Below, piece by piece: positions 1 through 9,632 of a stretch of 64,000 nt of DNA. The stretch lies in assembly GCF_025144465.1 (NCBI RefSeq), contig NZ_CP083553.1:144501-208500 (forward strand). The letters are read 5' to 3'. The notes beneath the pieces were generated by a model. It ran no database searches, was not told where the DNA came from, and was given only the letters and a program-made list of their open reading frames with translations. Each line of letters begins with the position of its first letter. Position 1 is the first letter of the stretch. A program made the translations under genes and the position numbers. Source of the DNA: Leisingera sp. S132 (GTDB taxonomy: Bacteria; Pseudomonadota; Alphaproteobacteria; Rhodobacterales; Rhodobacteraceae).

Positions 1-3000
1 CCGCGGCCAGCGGCGAGCAGCTGCTGAAGGACGTGGAACTGACCCATTACGTCCGCGACCGGTCACCGCAGGTCCGCTTCCCGGGCCGCGCCTATGTGCT
101 GCCCGCGGGCGGTCAGGCTGCGCTGCCGGTGGAGACGGTGAATGTCACAGACCTGGACCTGCGCCTGCGCCGGGTCAGCAGCCGCAATGTGCTGCGCACC
201 CTGCAGGAGGGCTATTTCGCCAAGCCGCTCTCGCAATGGGAAGATGAGCATTTCGCCGCGAGTATTGCCGAGGAAATCTGGACCGGCAGCGCCGAAGTGG
301 ACACCGCCATCAACCAGGTGATGACCAGCCTCCTGCCGCTGGACGATGCGCTGAGCGGGCAGAAGAAGCCGGGGCTTTACGCCCTCACCGCCCGGGTGCC
401 GGGCGCTGATCCCTATGACGATGCCGGCGCCACCCAGTGGTTCGTGCTGACCGGCCTTGGCCTCAGCACCATGTCCGGCAGCGATGGCCTGCATGTTCAG
501 GTGCAGGGGCTGCGCGATTCCAAACCGCAGGCGGATGCCGAGGTCAGCCTGATCTCTGCCGCCAACGAGGTTCTGGCGACCGCCAGCAGCGACGCCAGCG
601 GATACGTGCATTTTGCCCCCGGCCTCACCCGCGGCACCGGCGGTGCGGCGCCGGCGCTGATCACCGCGCGGGCGGGGAAGGGCGACTTCACCTTCCTGCC
701 CCTCAATGATGCCGCCTTTGATCTGTCGGACCGCGGCGTTTCGGGCCGCCCCGCATCGGGACCAGTGGATGTGTTCCTGGCCACCACCCGCGGCGCCTTC
801 CGCGCCGGTGAAACCGTGCATGTGACCGCGCTGGCCCGTGACAGCAACGCGCAAGCCATCGGCGGCCTGCCGCTGACCGCGATCCTGCTGCGCCCGGACG
901 GGGTGGAATACACCCGCAAGACCTCCGCCGCAGGCCATCAGGGCGGCCATGTCTTTGCCCTTGCCACCGGCCCCGCCGCCCCGCGCGGCACCTGGCGGAT
1001 CGAGATCAAAAGCGACCTCAAGGCCCCGGCGCTGGCCAGCCGCCAGATCCTGGTTGAGGATTTCCTGCCCGAGCGCATCGACTTCGAGCAAGAGGTTACG
1101 AATGCCGGCAGCCTCCAGCCCGGCGCCGCTGCCCAGATCAGCCTGCAGGCCGACTACTTGTTCGGCGCCCCCGGCGCGGGCCTGAAGGTAGAGGGCAGCC
1201 TCCGCCTCACCGCCGCCAATACTCTCGAACAGTGGCCCGGCTTCCGTTTCGGCCGCTATGATGAACCTTCCTCGGCCCAGACCGAGTATTTCGGCGGCGA
1301 GGAAACCGGCACAGACGGCAGCGCTGTGATTGCTGCCAGCCTCCCCGCTGCTGCTCCGGCTGAGGGTAAACCGCTGCTGGCCACCCTCACCACCCGCGTG
1401 GCTGACGGGTCTGCCCGCCCGGTGGAGCGCACGATGGAATTGCCGGTCCGGCCGTCCGGTCCGGTCCTGGGCATCAAACCCATGTTTGATGAGGTGGCGG
1501 CAGAGGGCTCCGAGGCTGGTTTCGAACTCATTGCCCTGGCCCCGGACCTGACGCCGATGCCGATGCGGGTCAAATGGACCCTGAACCGGGTCGAGACGCG
1601 CTACCAGTGGTATCAGCTTTACGGCAACTGGAACTGGGAGCCGATCACCCGCCGCACCCGCATCGCCACCGGCGAGGCGCAGCTGGGCAGCGATCCGCTG
1701 CCGCTGATGCAGCCCGTCGATTGGGGCCGCTATGAGCTGGTGGTGGAGCGCCTCGACGGCGCCTATGCCTCTGCCGCTATTGACTTCTACGCCGGCTGGT
1801 ATGCGCCCGAAGGCAGCACCGAAACCCCGGCCAAGCTGGAGCTGTCGCTTGACCGCGATAGCTATGCCCCCGGCGGCACCGCCCGCCTGCGCATCGTGCC
1901 GCAAGCAGCGGGCACCGCGCTGGTCTCGGTGGTCTCCAACCATCTGATCCACCGCATGGCAGTGGAAGTGCCCGCAGGCGAAACCGTGATCCCGCTGGAG
2001 GTGACGCAGGACTGGGGCAGCGGCGCCTATGTGACGGCAACCGTGATCCAGCCCGTGGCAGGCGGCCGCGGCCGCACCCCGCTGCGCGCCCTGGGCCTGG
2101 CCCACGCCAGCGTCACCCAGCCCGGCCAGCAGCTGCAGGTCGCCATTGACGTCCCCGAAGTCGCCCGCCCGCGCGGCACCCAAGTGGCCAAACTCCGCGT
2201 GGACGGCGCGGCGGAGGGCGAGGAGGTCTGGCTGACGGTGGCCGCCGTCGATCTCGGCATCCTCAACCTCACTGGCTTCACCAGCCCCGATCCCAGCGCG
2301 CATTACTACGGCCAGCGCCGTTTAGGCGTGGAGCTGCGCGATGTTTATGGCCGCCTCATCGACCCCGGCAACGGCGCGATGGGCCGCATCCGCTCCGGCG
2401 GCGACGCCGACAGCGGCATGAAGATGCAATCGCCGCCGCCCACGCAGGATCTGGTGGCGCTGTTCTCCGGCCCGCTGAAAGCAGATGCCAATGGCGAGGC
2501 GGAGTTCCCCCTGACGCTCCCCGCCTTCAACGGTACCGTGCGGATGATGGCGGTCGCCTGGACGGGCAAGGCCGTGGGCCAGGCAGAGGCCGACATGCTG
2601 GTGCGCGACCCGGTTGTGGTCACCGCCTCCCTGCCGCGCTTTCTGGCGCCGGGCGATCAAAGCCGCGCCCGGATTGAAATCGTCCACGCTGATGGCCCGG
2701 CTGGGGAGATGGCGCTGAGCGCCGGAACCGCAGGCGGCCTGACGCTTGGCAGCCTGCCGGCTTCTGTCACTTTAGCGGAGCAGGGCAAAACGGTGCTGGA
2801 ACTGCCAATCACAGCCCAAACCGTGGGCGACCACAACCTGATCCTCACCGTTACCACGCCGGACGGGCAGGAGCTGCGGCAGGACCTGCGGATGCCGGTC
2901 CGCGCCAATGACCCGGTGACGTCCAACACCCGCCGTTTCACTTTGGCAGGTGGCGACACTTTCCTGTTCAGCAAGGACGTCTTCACCGGCCTGCGCCCCG

Positions 3001-4415
3001 GCACTGCGCGGGCCACAATCTCCTCCGGCCCGCTGGCGAAATTCGACGTGCCGGGCCTTCTGGCGGAGCTGGATCAGTACCCCTATGGCTGCACGGAGCA
3101 GGTGACTTCCAAGGCGCTGCCGCTCCTTTACCTCAGCAGCGTGGCGCAGGCGGCGGGGCTGGGCAACGGCCCGGCGGTGGACGCGCGTATCAATGCCGCC
3201 GTCCGCCAGGTGCTGACCCGCCAGGCCCCCTCCGGCGCCTTCGGCCTCTGGCGGGCAGACAGCGGCGAGTTCTGGCTGGATGCCTATGCCAGCGACTTCC
3301 TCAGCCGCGCCCGCGCCCAAGGGTATGAGGTGCCGCAGCAGGCCTTTGCGCAGGCGATGGACAACCTGCGCAACCGCATCAACTATGCCCCCGACTTCGA
3401 CATCGGCGGCGAGGAGATTGCCTATGCCCTGCTGGTTCTGGCGCGTGAAGGCGCAGCCCAGATGGGGGACCTGCGCTACTATGCGGATGTGAAGGGCGAG
3501 GGGTTTGCCACGCCCCTTGCTGCCGCCCAACTGGGCGCTGCTCTTGCGGCCTATGGCGACCAGCGCCGCGCTGACCGGATGTTTGCCCGCGCCGCGCAGA
3601 TGATCGGCAGCGAAGGGCAAAATGAGGCCCGCCTCTGGCGCGCCGATTTCGGCACCCGGCTGCGTGACACCGCGGGCGTTCTGGCGCTTGCGGCAGAGGC
3701 CGGATCAGAGGCCGTGGACCGCGCCAGCCTGTCGGCGCGGATTTCTAACGCCAGCGGTTACCGCTCCACCCAGGAGTCCGCCTGGACCCTGATGGCGGCC
3801 CATGCGCTGACCCAAAATCCCGAGGACTCCGGCCTGCTGGTCAACGGCCAGCCCGTCCAAGGCCCGTTTGTTCAGGCCGCAGATGGTCAGGATATCCCGG
3901 AACTGGCTCTCACCGCCGCCAGCGGACGCACTGCGGAAATCACCCTTACAACGCTTGGCGTGCCAGAGGTTCCGCCGGCCGCGGGCGGCTTCGGCTACAC
4001 CATCGAGCGCAGCTACTACACGCTGGAAGGCCAGCCGCTGGACGTGCAGTCCGTTGCTGCTGGCGCGCGGTTTGTGGCTGTCCTGCGGGTGAAACCGCAT
4101 GAGAAGACCGGTGCGCGGCTGATGGTGAACGACCCGCTGCCCGCCGGGTTTGAGATCGACAACCCGAACCTCCTGCGTTCCGGCGACCTGCGCGATCTCG
4201 ACTGGCTGAACCCGGCAGAGGCTGAATATGCCGAGTTCCGCAGCGACCGTTTCCTGGCGGCGGTGAATTTGCGCGACGCCTCACAGGTGACGCTGGCCTA
4301 TGTGGTCCGCGCGGTGACACCCGGCGTGTTCCACCACCCGGCGGCTTCGGTTGAGGACATGTACCGCCCCGCCTACCGCGCCCGCACCGGCACGGGGCGT
4401 GTGGTTGTTAAGTGA
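1..4415 (+). CDS. alpha-2-macroglobulin family protein, 5' end outside window
   Basis: Large periplasmic alpha-2-macroglobulin of the bacterial YfhM type, thought to trap attacking proteases covalently. The reading frame is open from base 3, so the start lies upstream of the window; the GTG at 33 is internal. MG-type beta-sandwich domains fill the first two thirds. The thioester motif Cys-Thr-Glu-Gln is encoded at 3090-3101 inside the context YPYGCTEQ, so this is a thioester-bearing form. A complement-like helical domain follows, then a C-terminal receptor-binding-like domain ending at a TGA that overlaps the next start (GTGA). The direct partner is pbpC, the classic pairing for this family: PBP1C is proposed to repair peptidoglycan where the envelope has been breached while A2M neutralises proteases. 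The family is certain; the N-terminal signal or lipobox cannot be seen. Confidence 0.95.
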   Translation, partial: AASGEQLLKDVELTHYVRDRSPQVRFPGRAYVLPAGGQAALPVETVNVTDLDLRLRRVSSRNVLRTLQEGYFAKPLSQWEDEHFAASIAEEIWTGSAEVDTAINQVMTSLLPLDDALSGQKKPGLYALTARVPGADPYDDAGATQWFVLTGLGLSTMSGSDGLHVQVQGLRDSKPQADAEVSLISAANEVLATASSDASGYVHFAPGLTRGTGGAAPALITARAGKGDFTFLPLNDAAFDLSDRGVSGRPASGPVDVFLATTRGAFRAGETVHVTALARDSNAQAIGGLPLTAILLRPDGVEYTRKTSAAGHQGGHVFALATGPAAPRGTWRIEIKSDLKAPALASRQILVEDFLPERIDFEQEVTNAGSLQPGAAAQISLQADYLFGAPGAGLKVEGSLRLTAANTLEQWPGFRFGRYDEPSSAQTEYFGGEETGTDGSAVIAASLPAAAPAEGKPLLATLTTRVADGSARPVERTMELPVRPSGPVLGIKPMFDEVAAEGSEAGFELIALAPDLTPMPMRVKWTLNRVETRYQWYQLYGNWNWEPITRRTRIATGEAQLGSDPLPLMQPVDWGRYELVVERLDGAYASAAIDFYAGWYAPEGSTETPAKLELSLDRDSYAPGGTARLRIVPQAAGTALVSVVSNHLIHRMAVEVPAGETVIPLEVTQDWGSGAYVTATVIQPVAGGRGRTPLRALGLAHASVTQPGQQLQVAIDVPEVARPRGTQVAKLRVDGAAEGEEVWLTVAAVDLGILNLTGFTSPDPSAHYYGQRRLGVELRDVYGRLIDPGNGAMGRIRSGGDADSGMKMQSPPPTQDLVALFSGPLKADANGEAEFPLTLPAFNGTVRMMAVAWTGKAVGQAEADMLVRDPVVVTASLPRFLAPGDQSRARIEIVHADGPAGEMALSAGTAGGLTLGSLPASVTLAEQGKTVLELPITAQTVGDHNLILTVTTPDGQELRQDLRMPVRANDPVTSNTRRFTLAGGDTFLFSKDVFTGLRPGTARATISSGPLAKFDVPGLLAELDQYPYGCTEQVTSKALPLLYLSSVAQAAGLGNGPAVDARINAAVRQVLTRQAPSGAFGLWRADSGEFWLDAYASDFLSRARAQGYEVPQQAFAQAMDNLRNRINYAPDFDIGGEEIAYALLVLAREGAAQMGDLRYYADVKGEGFATPLAAAQLGAALAAYGDQRRADRMFARAAQMIGSEGQNEARLWRADFGTRLRDTAGVLALAAEAGSEAVDRASLSARISNASGYRSTQESAWTLMAAHALTQNPEDSGLLVNGQPVQGPFVQAADGQDIPELALTAASGRTAEITLTTLGVPEVPPAAGGFGYTIERSYYTLEGQPLDVQSVAAGARFVAVLRVKPHEKTGARLMVNDPLPAGFEIDNPNLLRSGDLRDLDWLNPAEAEYAEFRSDRFLAAVNLRDASQVTLAYVVRAVTPGVFHHPAASVEDMYRPAYRARTGTGRVVVK

Positions 4416-6559
4416 AGCGCTGGCGGACCAAAGCTAAGGGAATTGCCCGTCCGCGGGTGGGCGAGTATCGCCCGCCCGGGGGGGCGGACGGGCGATGCCC
4501 GGCCTATCGGCCAGGCAAGTGGCAAAAATGGAGCGCCTTGGTCCTGGCAGTCCTGATTGCGGTGACGTTCACCGCCTATCGCGCCTTCGACACTTGGATC
4601 GACCGCACAGACCTCCCGCTCACCCTGTCGGAGACCTCCACCGAAGTCCTCGACCGCAATGGCAAGCTCTTGCGCGCCTACCCCGTCGGCGACGGCCTCT
4701 GGCGCCTTGCCGTCCAGCCCGCCGACGTCGACCCGCGCTTCCTTGACATGCTCCTGCGTTACGAGGACAAGCGCTTCCGCTCCCACAACGGCGTCGACCC
4801 CGTTGCCCTGCTGCGCGCCGCAGACCAGGCGTTGTGGAACGGCAGAACAGTCTCCGGCGGGTCCACCCTCACTATGCAAGTGGCGCGCCTCTTGGAGGAT
4901 GGCACCACTGGCCGCTGGTCCGGCAAGCTGCGCCAGATGCGGGTGGCGCTGGCGCTGGAGCGCCGCCTCAGCAAGGACGAGATCCTCACCCTCTACCTGA
5001 CCCACGCCCCCTATGGTGGCGCGGCTGAGGGCATTCGGGCGGCTACCTACAGCTGGTTCGGCAAGGAGCCGAAGCGCCTGACCCCGGCTGAGGCCGCGCT
5101 GCTGGTTGCTCTGCCGCAGAGCCCCGAGCGCCGCCGCCCCGACCGTTTCCCGCAAGCGGCCAATGATGCCCGCAACCGGGTTCTGGAGCGCATGGAACGC
5201 CAAGGTATCCTCAGCGCAGAACAGGCGCAGGCCGCCCGCCGCACACCGCTGCCGCATCAAATGGCTGCCTTCCCGCGCCTCGCCCCGCATCTGGCAGACC
5301 GGGTGGCGGCACAGCACCCCGGCCAGCGCCAGCTGCGCCTGACCCTCGATGGCGCGGTGCAAGCGCGGTTGGAAACCCTGCTGGCAGAAGCCGCCCGCCG
5401 CACAGGCCCGTATCTCTCCGCCGCCCTCATCGCCGCCGACCATCAGACCGGTGACGTCCTGGCGCTGGTGGGCTCCCCCGGTTACTCCGACGCCACCCGC
5501 CGCGGCTTTGTCGACATGACCCAGGCCATCCGCTCCCCCGGTTCCACCCTGAAACCGCTGATCTACGGCCTTGCCTTCGACCAGGGGCTGGCGCATCCCG
5601 AAACCCTGATACACGACGGCCCGGTCAACTTCGCAGGCTACGCTCCGCAGAATTTCGACGGCGCATTCCGCGGCGACATAACCGTACGCGAGGCGCTGCA
5701 CCTGTCGCTCAACATCCCCGTGGTGAAACTCACGCAGGAGCTTGGCCCGGCCCGGGTGATGGCGTCTTTGCGCGCCAGCGGCGCCAATCCGGAACTGCCC
5801 GGCGGCGCCCCGGGCCTGGCGCTGTCGCTTGGCGGCCTGGGCATCAGCCTGCAGGACATGGTGCAGCTTTTTGCCGGGCTGGCGGCAGGCGGGCAGGGGC
5901 CGCACTTGCGGGTAATGCAAGGCGAGGCACCCCAGCCCGCGGGCCGCCTGACCTCGCCGGAGGCCGCCTGGCAGGTGGCAGACATCCTGCGCGGCCTGCC
6001 AGTGCCCGCGGGCGCGCGGGCCGGAACCATCGCCTATAAGACCGGCACCTCCTACGGCCACCGCGATGCCTGGGCAATCGGCTGGGACGGGCGCCATGTG
6101 ATCGGTGTCTGGATGGGCCGCGCGGACGGCACGCCCGTTCCCGGCATTTTCGGCGGCGATCTGGCCGCGCCGGTGCTGTTTGAGGCTTTCGGGCGGCTGA
6201 AACCCGCGTTTGACCCGCTGCCGCCGCCGCCGCCCGCCACGCTGATCGTCAGCGCCGCAGACCTGCCGCCGCCCTTGCAGCGCTTCCGCCCCCGCGACGC
6301 GGCCTTCTCAGAGCCCGCGGACGCGCCCGAACTGATCTTCCCGCTCGAAGGCGCCCGGCTGATGCTGGAGGGCGCGGACCTCACGCTGAAACTCCGCGGC
6401 GGCACCGCGCCTTTCCTGGTGATGGCTAACGGACAGCCGGTGCTCTCCGGCCAGCGCAGCCGCGAGTTCTCCCTGCCCAGCCCCGGCCCCGGCTTTTCAT
6501 CCCTGGTGATTGTCGATGGCACGGGGCGCTCTGACCGGGTTAACCTGAGGATCGACTGA
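4412..6559 (+). CDS. pbpC: penicillin-binding protein 1C (glycosyltransferase/transpeptidase)
   Basis: Bifunctional class A penicillin-binding protein that polymerises glycan strands and crosslinks peptides in the periplasm. One N-terminal membrane segment (about residues 42-60) is followed by a GT51 domain with the catalytic Glu118 in YEDKRF and the GGSTLTMQ motif. The transpeptidase domain has SxxK at Ser378-Lys381, an SLN motif and KTGTS starting at Lys543. A C-terminal PBP1C-specific domain follows. The GTG start overlaps the TGA of the A2M gene, indicating translational coupling. The first 40 residues are a non-conserved basic leader encoded across a strong DNA hairpin (4445-4493); a TTG at 4538 preceded by GGAG is a possible alternative start that would remove it. 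Length of 715 aa fits the family. Confidence 0.95.
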   Translation: MKRWRTKAKGIARPRVGEYRPPGGADGRCPAYRPGKWQKWSALVLAVLIAVTFTAYRAFDTWIDRTDLPLTLSETSTEVLDRNGKLLRAYPVGDGLWRLAVQPADVDPRFLDMLLRYEDKRFRSHNGVDPVALLRAADQALWNGRTVSGGSTLTMQVARLLEDGTTGRWSGKLRQMRVALALERRLSKDEILTLYLTHAPYGGAAEGIRAATYSWFGKEPKRLTPAEAALLVALPQSPERRRPDRFPQAANDARNRVLERMERQGILSAEQAQAARRTPLPHQMAAFPRLAPHLADRVAAQHPGQRQLRLTLDGAVQARLETLLAEAARRTGPYLSAALIAADHQTGDVLALVGSPGYSDATRRGFVDMTQAIRSPGSTLKPLIYGLAFDQGLAHPETLIHDGPVNFAGYAPQNFDGAFRGDITVREALHLSLNIPVVKLTQELGPARVMASLRASGANPELPGGAPGLALSLGGLGISLQDMVQLFAGLAAGGQGPHLRVMQGEAPQPAGRLTSPEAAWQVADILRGLPVPAGARAGTIAYKTGTSYGHRDAWAIGWDGRHVIGVWMGRADGTPVPGIFGGDLAAPVLFEAFGRLKPAFDPLPPPPPATLIVSAADLPPPLQRFRPRDAAFSEPADAPELIFPLEGARLMLEGADLTLKLRGGTAPFLVMANGQPVLSGQRSREFSLPSPGPGFSSLVIVDGTGRSDRVNLRID
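4445..4493. repeat. long GC-rich hairpin inside the 5' end of pbpC
   Basis: Perfect 9-bp outer arms GCCCGTCCG (4445-4453) and CGGACGGGC (4485-4493) enclose a second inverted repeat, GGGTGGGCGA (4455-4464) and TCGCCCGCCC (4468-4477), which pairs over 10 bp with one G-U. The element lies about 35 bases inside the pbpC frame and encodes only its non-conserved basic leader. It could lower PBP1C yield relative to the upstream A2M, or be an in-frame remnant of an intergenic repeat. Confidence 0.8.
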
Positions 6560-6585
6560 TCCCCGTCTTGATCGAGGCCCTTTCC

Positions 6586-7434
6586 ATGCTGAAACCCCTC
6601 CTTGCCGCCTGCTCCCTCGCCTTCACGGCCCCCGCCGCCTTGGCCGCTTGCGCCACAGATGCGGAAATCGCCGCCTTCGTCGAAAGCTACCTGGCCAAGA
6701 CCCCGGCGCAGGCGCTGTCACCCGGCGGCAGCATCGAGGATGCGCTCTGCTCCCAATCCAAACTCGCCGCCGCGCTGGAACCGCATATGGGGCCGTTCAT
6801 CGGCTACAAAGCGGGCCTCACCAGCAAACCTGCGCAGGAGCGTTTCGGCGCCACCGAGCCGGTGCGGGGCCTGCTGTATCGAAACATGATGCTGGAGAAC
6901 GGCGCCAAACTGGACGCGCCCTGGGGTGCTATCCCGATGGTCGAGGCCGACCTGGTGCTGGTGGTCGCGGACGAAGCGATCAACACCGCCGCCACGCCGG
7001 AGGAGGCGCTGGCCCATATCTCCGCCATCCGCCCCTTCATTGAGCTGCCGGACCTGACGCTGGCAAAGGGCCAGCCCTTCACTGCGGAAACCATCACCGC
7101 AATGGGGGTTGGCACCCGTCTCGGCGTCCTCGGCGCGCCGGTGGCGGTGGAGGACCCGGCAGCAATGGCCCGGATGCTGGAGGAGATGTCCGTCACGATG
7201 CGCGATGCGGCGGGCGGCGTTCTGGTGCAGGCGCCGGGCCGGGCGGTGCTGGGCAACCCGGTCAATGCCGCCTTGTGGCTGCGCTCCAAAGGGGTGGTAT
7301 TTAAACCGGGCGACCTGATTTCGGTGGGGTCTTTCGGTCCGCTGTTCCCGCCGCGCGCAGGCAAGGGCGGGGTCAGCGTCACCTATGAAGGGCTGCCGGG
7401 CAACCCGGTGGTAGAGGTGTTTTTCCCGGAATAA
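6586..7434 (+). CDS. exported 2-keto-4-pentenoate hydratase-like protein
   Basis: Member of the fumarylacetoacetase/MhpD-type hydratase fold. The body (IGYKAGLTS, then VEADLVLVV, then IELPDLTL) matches the hydratase branch that acts on 2-hydroxypenta-2,4-dienoates or related enols. Unusually for this fold, the protein begins with a clear signal peptide, about residues 1-20 ending in ALA-AC, so it should be periplasmic. I chose ATG 6586 because the signal peptide begins there; the frame is open to a TTG at 6568. It follows pbpC by 26 bases and may be cotranscribed. The substrate is unknown, and a non-catalytic role is possible because export of a central-metabolism hydratase is odd. Confidence 0.75.
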   Translation: MLKPLLAACSLAFTAPAALAACATDAEIAAFVESYLAKTPAQALSPGGSIEDALCSQSKLAAALEPHMGPFIGYKAGLTSKPAQERFGATEPVRGLLYRNMMLENGAKLDAPWGAIPMVEADLVLVVADEAINTAATPEEALAHISAIRPFIELPDLTLAKGQPFTAETITAMGVGTRLGVLGAPVAVEDPAAMARMLEEMSVTMRDAAGGVLVQAPGRAVLGNPVNAALWLRSKGVVFKPGDLISVGSFGPLFPPRAGKGGVSVTYEGLPGNPVVEVFFPE

Positions 7435-7460
7435 TCCGCCGCCTCAGGGGGAGGTGTTTC

Positions 7461-7481
7461 GCTTCGGGCTGTGCCCGAAGC
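7461..7481. terminator. hairpin between convergent genes
   Basis: Perfect 9-bp stem GCTTCGGGC / GCCCGAAGC with a 3-base loop, between the plus-strand hydratase-like gene and the minus-strand operon that ends at 7580. No T-run follows, so a terminator role rests on stem strength and position. Confidence 0.5.
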
Positions 7482-7485
7482 GACC

Positions 7486-7559
7486 CGCGCCGCGCCTTCG
7501 GCGCGGCGCTTGGCCCAACCAGAACGGATTCCGGCAGGAAGCCGGATAGGGGCGGGAGC
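7486..7559 (-). repeat. dispersed repeat R1, copy 1
   Basis: Read on the minus strand: CTCCCGCCC, a hairpin built on CCGGC/GCCGG, the linker GTTGGGC (complement at 7513-7519), then a GC hairpin with arms GCGCCGCGCC and GGCGCGGCGC. It shares the fixed linkers with six other copies in the window while both stems differ in sequence. It sits between convergent genes. Confidence 0.75.
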
Positions 7560-7579
7560 GCCCCGTCTGCAGGAGCCCC

Positions 7580-9622
7580 CTACCGCCGCCCCTCGCGCAG
7601 CCAGCCTGCAAGGATGAAGAAGGACGCCAGCAGCAGGGCCAGCCAGCCCGGCAGCAGCGGGCCTTGGCTGACCGAAAGCGTCTCATAGGCCTCCCGCGGG
7701 GTCAGGCCGATCCAGCCGCGCCCCGATGCGGGCCGCCCGGGCCGCACGCTGCGCAAGGACGGCATCCCGTCCTCCAGCCGCAAGACACCGCCGCGCAATG
7801 GCTCCAGCACCGGCGCCAGCACAGATCCTGTGGCAATGGTTTCCTCGAACTCCCGGGGCGACGCAGGCCCAAGCCCGACGACCGTGCTCTCCTCGCCTTC
7901 TTCCAGCCGGTACAGACCCGGCTCCGGCCCCTCATAGCGGGTTTCCCACTGGCCCGGCGCGGTTTGGCGCAGCTCCAGCGCCACGGCGGAGCCATCGGGC
8001 GCGGTCACCGTCACCGGCCCGACCCGGCCCGCCAGCGTGCGGCGCAGGATGCGCATCCGCTGGCCGCTCACCTCGGCCCACAGCGCCTCTTCCTCCAGCT
8101 CCGGCTCCTTCATCATCCAATGCGCAAGGCGGCGCAGCAGTTCCAGCTGCGGGCCGCCGCCCTCATAGCCGCGGCTCCACAGCCAGGCGTGATCCGATGC
8201 CAGCAAGGCCACCCGGCCCTCGCCCACCCGGTTCAGCACCAGCAAAGGCCGTTCGCCTGCGCCGCTCATCAGCACATGGCCCTCCGGCGCCAGCAGCTCG
8301 ATCTGGCGCAGCCAGCGGCCCCAGTCCGCCGCGCCCTCAAGGCCCGATGTGACAGGGTGCTGCTTGCCCAGACCGGTGACTTCCGGGCGGTAGGCCTCCT
8401 CCAGCACCCGGGCCGACGGTTCTGCCGGCAGGATCAGCGACAAGGGTGAGCGGTAGATGCTGTCGGCGCTGGCGAAATCGGGGCCGGCCGCCACCAGCAC
8501 CGCGCCGCCGTTCATCGCGTAGTTGGCGACATTGTCCAGATAGACGGCCGGCAGGATGCCGCGCCGCTTGTAGCGGTCAAAGATGATCAGGTCGAAATCC
8601 TCGATCTTTTCCAGGAACAGCTCGCGGGTCGGGAAGGCGATCAGCGACAGCTCCTCCACCGGCACCCCGTCCTGTTTCTCCGGCGGGCGCAGGATGGTGA
8701 AATGCACCAGATCCACCGCGCTGTCGGACTTCAGCAGATTGCGCCAGGTGCGCCCGCCCGCGTGCGGCTCGCCGGAAACCAGCAAGACCCGCAGCCGGTC
8801 GCGCACCCCGTTGATCTGCACCAGCGCGGCGTTGTTGCGCGCGGTCAGTTCGCCCGGCTCTTCCGGCACCGAGAATTGGATCACGTTGCGCCCGCCATGC
8901 TTCAGCACCATCGGCAGCTCGAAATCCACGCCCACGGGCAGGGCAAAGCGCTGCGGCGGCCCGCCCGCAACCGAGACATCTATGTCGGCAAAGCCGCCGC
9001 GCACCGGCACCGCGCCCTGATCCTCGATCCTGATCGTCAGCTTCACCGGCTCGCCGATGATGGCAAAGCCGGGGGCATTCTTCACGATCAGGCGCCGGTC
9101 CCAGTCATCCGCGCGCCCGGTCAGCAGCAGATGCATCGGTGCGGGCAGGTTCACCGGCTGCTCCGCGTCATGCACCTGGCCGTCACTCAGCGCGATGATC
9201 CCCGCCACCCGCGCCCGCGGCTCATCCGCCAGCGCCTGGGCGATGGCCGCCATCAGCCGCGTGCCCGCGTCGCCGTCGCCGTCCGGCACGGTGACCCAGC
9301 GCACATCGGTGCCGGGCCGGTCCGCCAGCGCCGCCTTCAGCTGGCTGCGCGCCCGCGCCAGCTGCTCCGGGCGGTCCCGCAGCTGCTGGCTGGCGGTCTG
9401 GTCCTCTGCCACGATGACGATGTCGCTCAGCGGTACGCGGTCCTCGCTCTGATGCACCGGGCCTGACAACGCAGCCAGCAGCACCAGCGCCGCCAGCGCC
9501 CGCAAGGCCCAGCCCGCGAGCCCCTTCCACACCCCAAGCAGCAGGGCGGCCAGAGTGACAGCCCCCGCGGCCCAGATCACCGGCCAGGGCACCAGCGGGT
9601 CGAACAGGATCGTCTGTGTCAT
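7580..9622 (-). CDS. membrane protein with glutamine-amidotransferase-like fold, MoxR-operon type
   Basis: Last gene of the MoxR-DUF58-DUF4159 operon. The frame can be extended upstream, but ATG 9622 (MTQTILFDPL) directly precedes two predicted membrane segments (about residues 10-55), as in related proteins. The central part (about residues 280-500) resembles a class I glutamine-amidotransferase-like Rossmann domain (RLRVLLVSGEP, DLIIFDRY, GGAVLVAAGP), with no obvious complete catalytic triad. A C-terminal membrane helix follows (about residues 650-675). It begins 10 bases after the DUF4159 gene stops. The likely role is a large membrane component working with the AAA+ ATPase MoxR, perhaps in envelope maturation or stress; function is not established. 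Confidence 0.85.
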   Translation of the reverse strand: MTQTILFDPLVPWPVIWAAGAVTLAALLLGVWKGLAGWALRALAALVLLAALSGPVHQSEDRVPLSDIVIVAEDQTASQQLRDRPEQLARARSQLKAALADRPGTDVRWVTVPDGDGDAGTRLMAAIAQALADEPRARVAGIIALSDGQVHDAEQPVNLPAPMHLLLTGRADDWDRRLIVKNAPGFAIIGEPVKLTIRIEDQGAVPVRGGFADIDVSVAGGPPQRFALPVGVDFELPMVLKHGGRNVIQFSVPEEPGELTARNNAALVQINGVRDRLRVLLVSGEPHAGGRTWRNLLKSDSAVDLVHFTILRPPEKQDGVPVEELSLIAFPTRELFLEKIEDFDLIIFDRYKRRGILPAVYLDNVANYAMNGGAVLVAAGPDFASADSIYRSPLSLILPAEPSARVLEEAYRPEVTGLGKQHPVTSGLEGAADWGRWLRQIELLAPEGHVLMSGAGERPLLVLNRVGEGRVALLASDHAWLWSRGYEGGGPQLELLRRLAHWMMKEPELEEEALWAEVSGQRMRILRRTLAGRVGPVTVTAPDGSAVALELRQTAPGQWETRYEGPEPGLYRLEEGEESTVVGLGPASPREFEETIATGSVLAPVLEPLRGGVLRLEDGMPSLRSVRPGRPASGRGWIGLTPREAYETLSVSQGPLLPGWLALLLASFFILAGWLREGRR

Positions 9623-9632
9623 CGCAGCACTC

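Noticed and set aside
63-2303. Very long minus-strand frame opposite the A2M gene.
   Set aside because: It is an antisense shadow of a high-GC gene; composition is Gly/Ala/His/Gln-rich with no recognisable domain.
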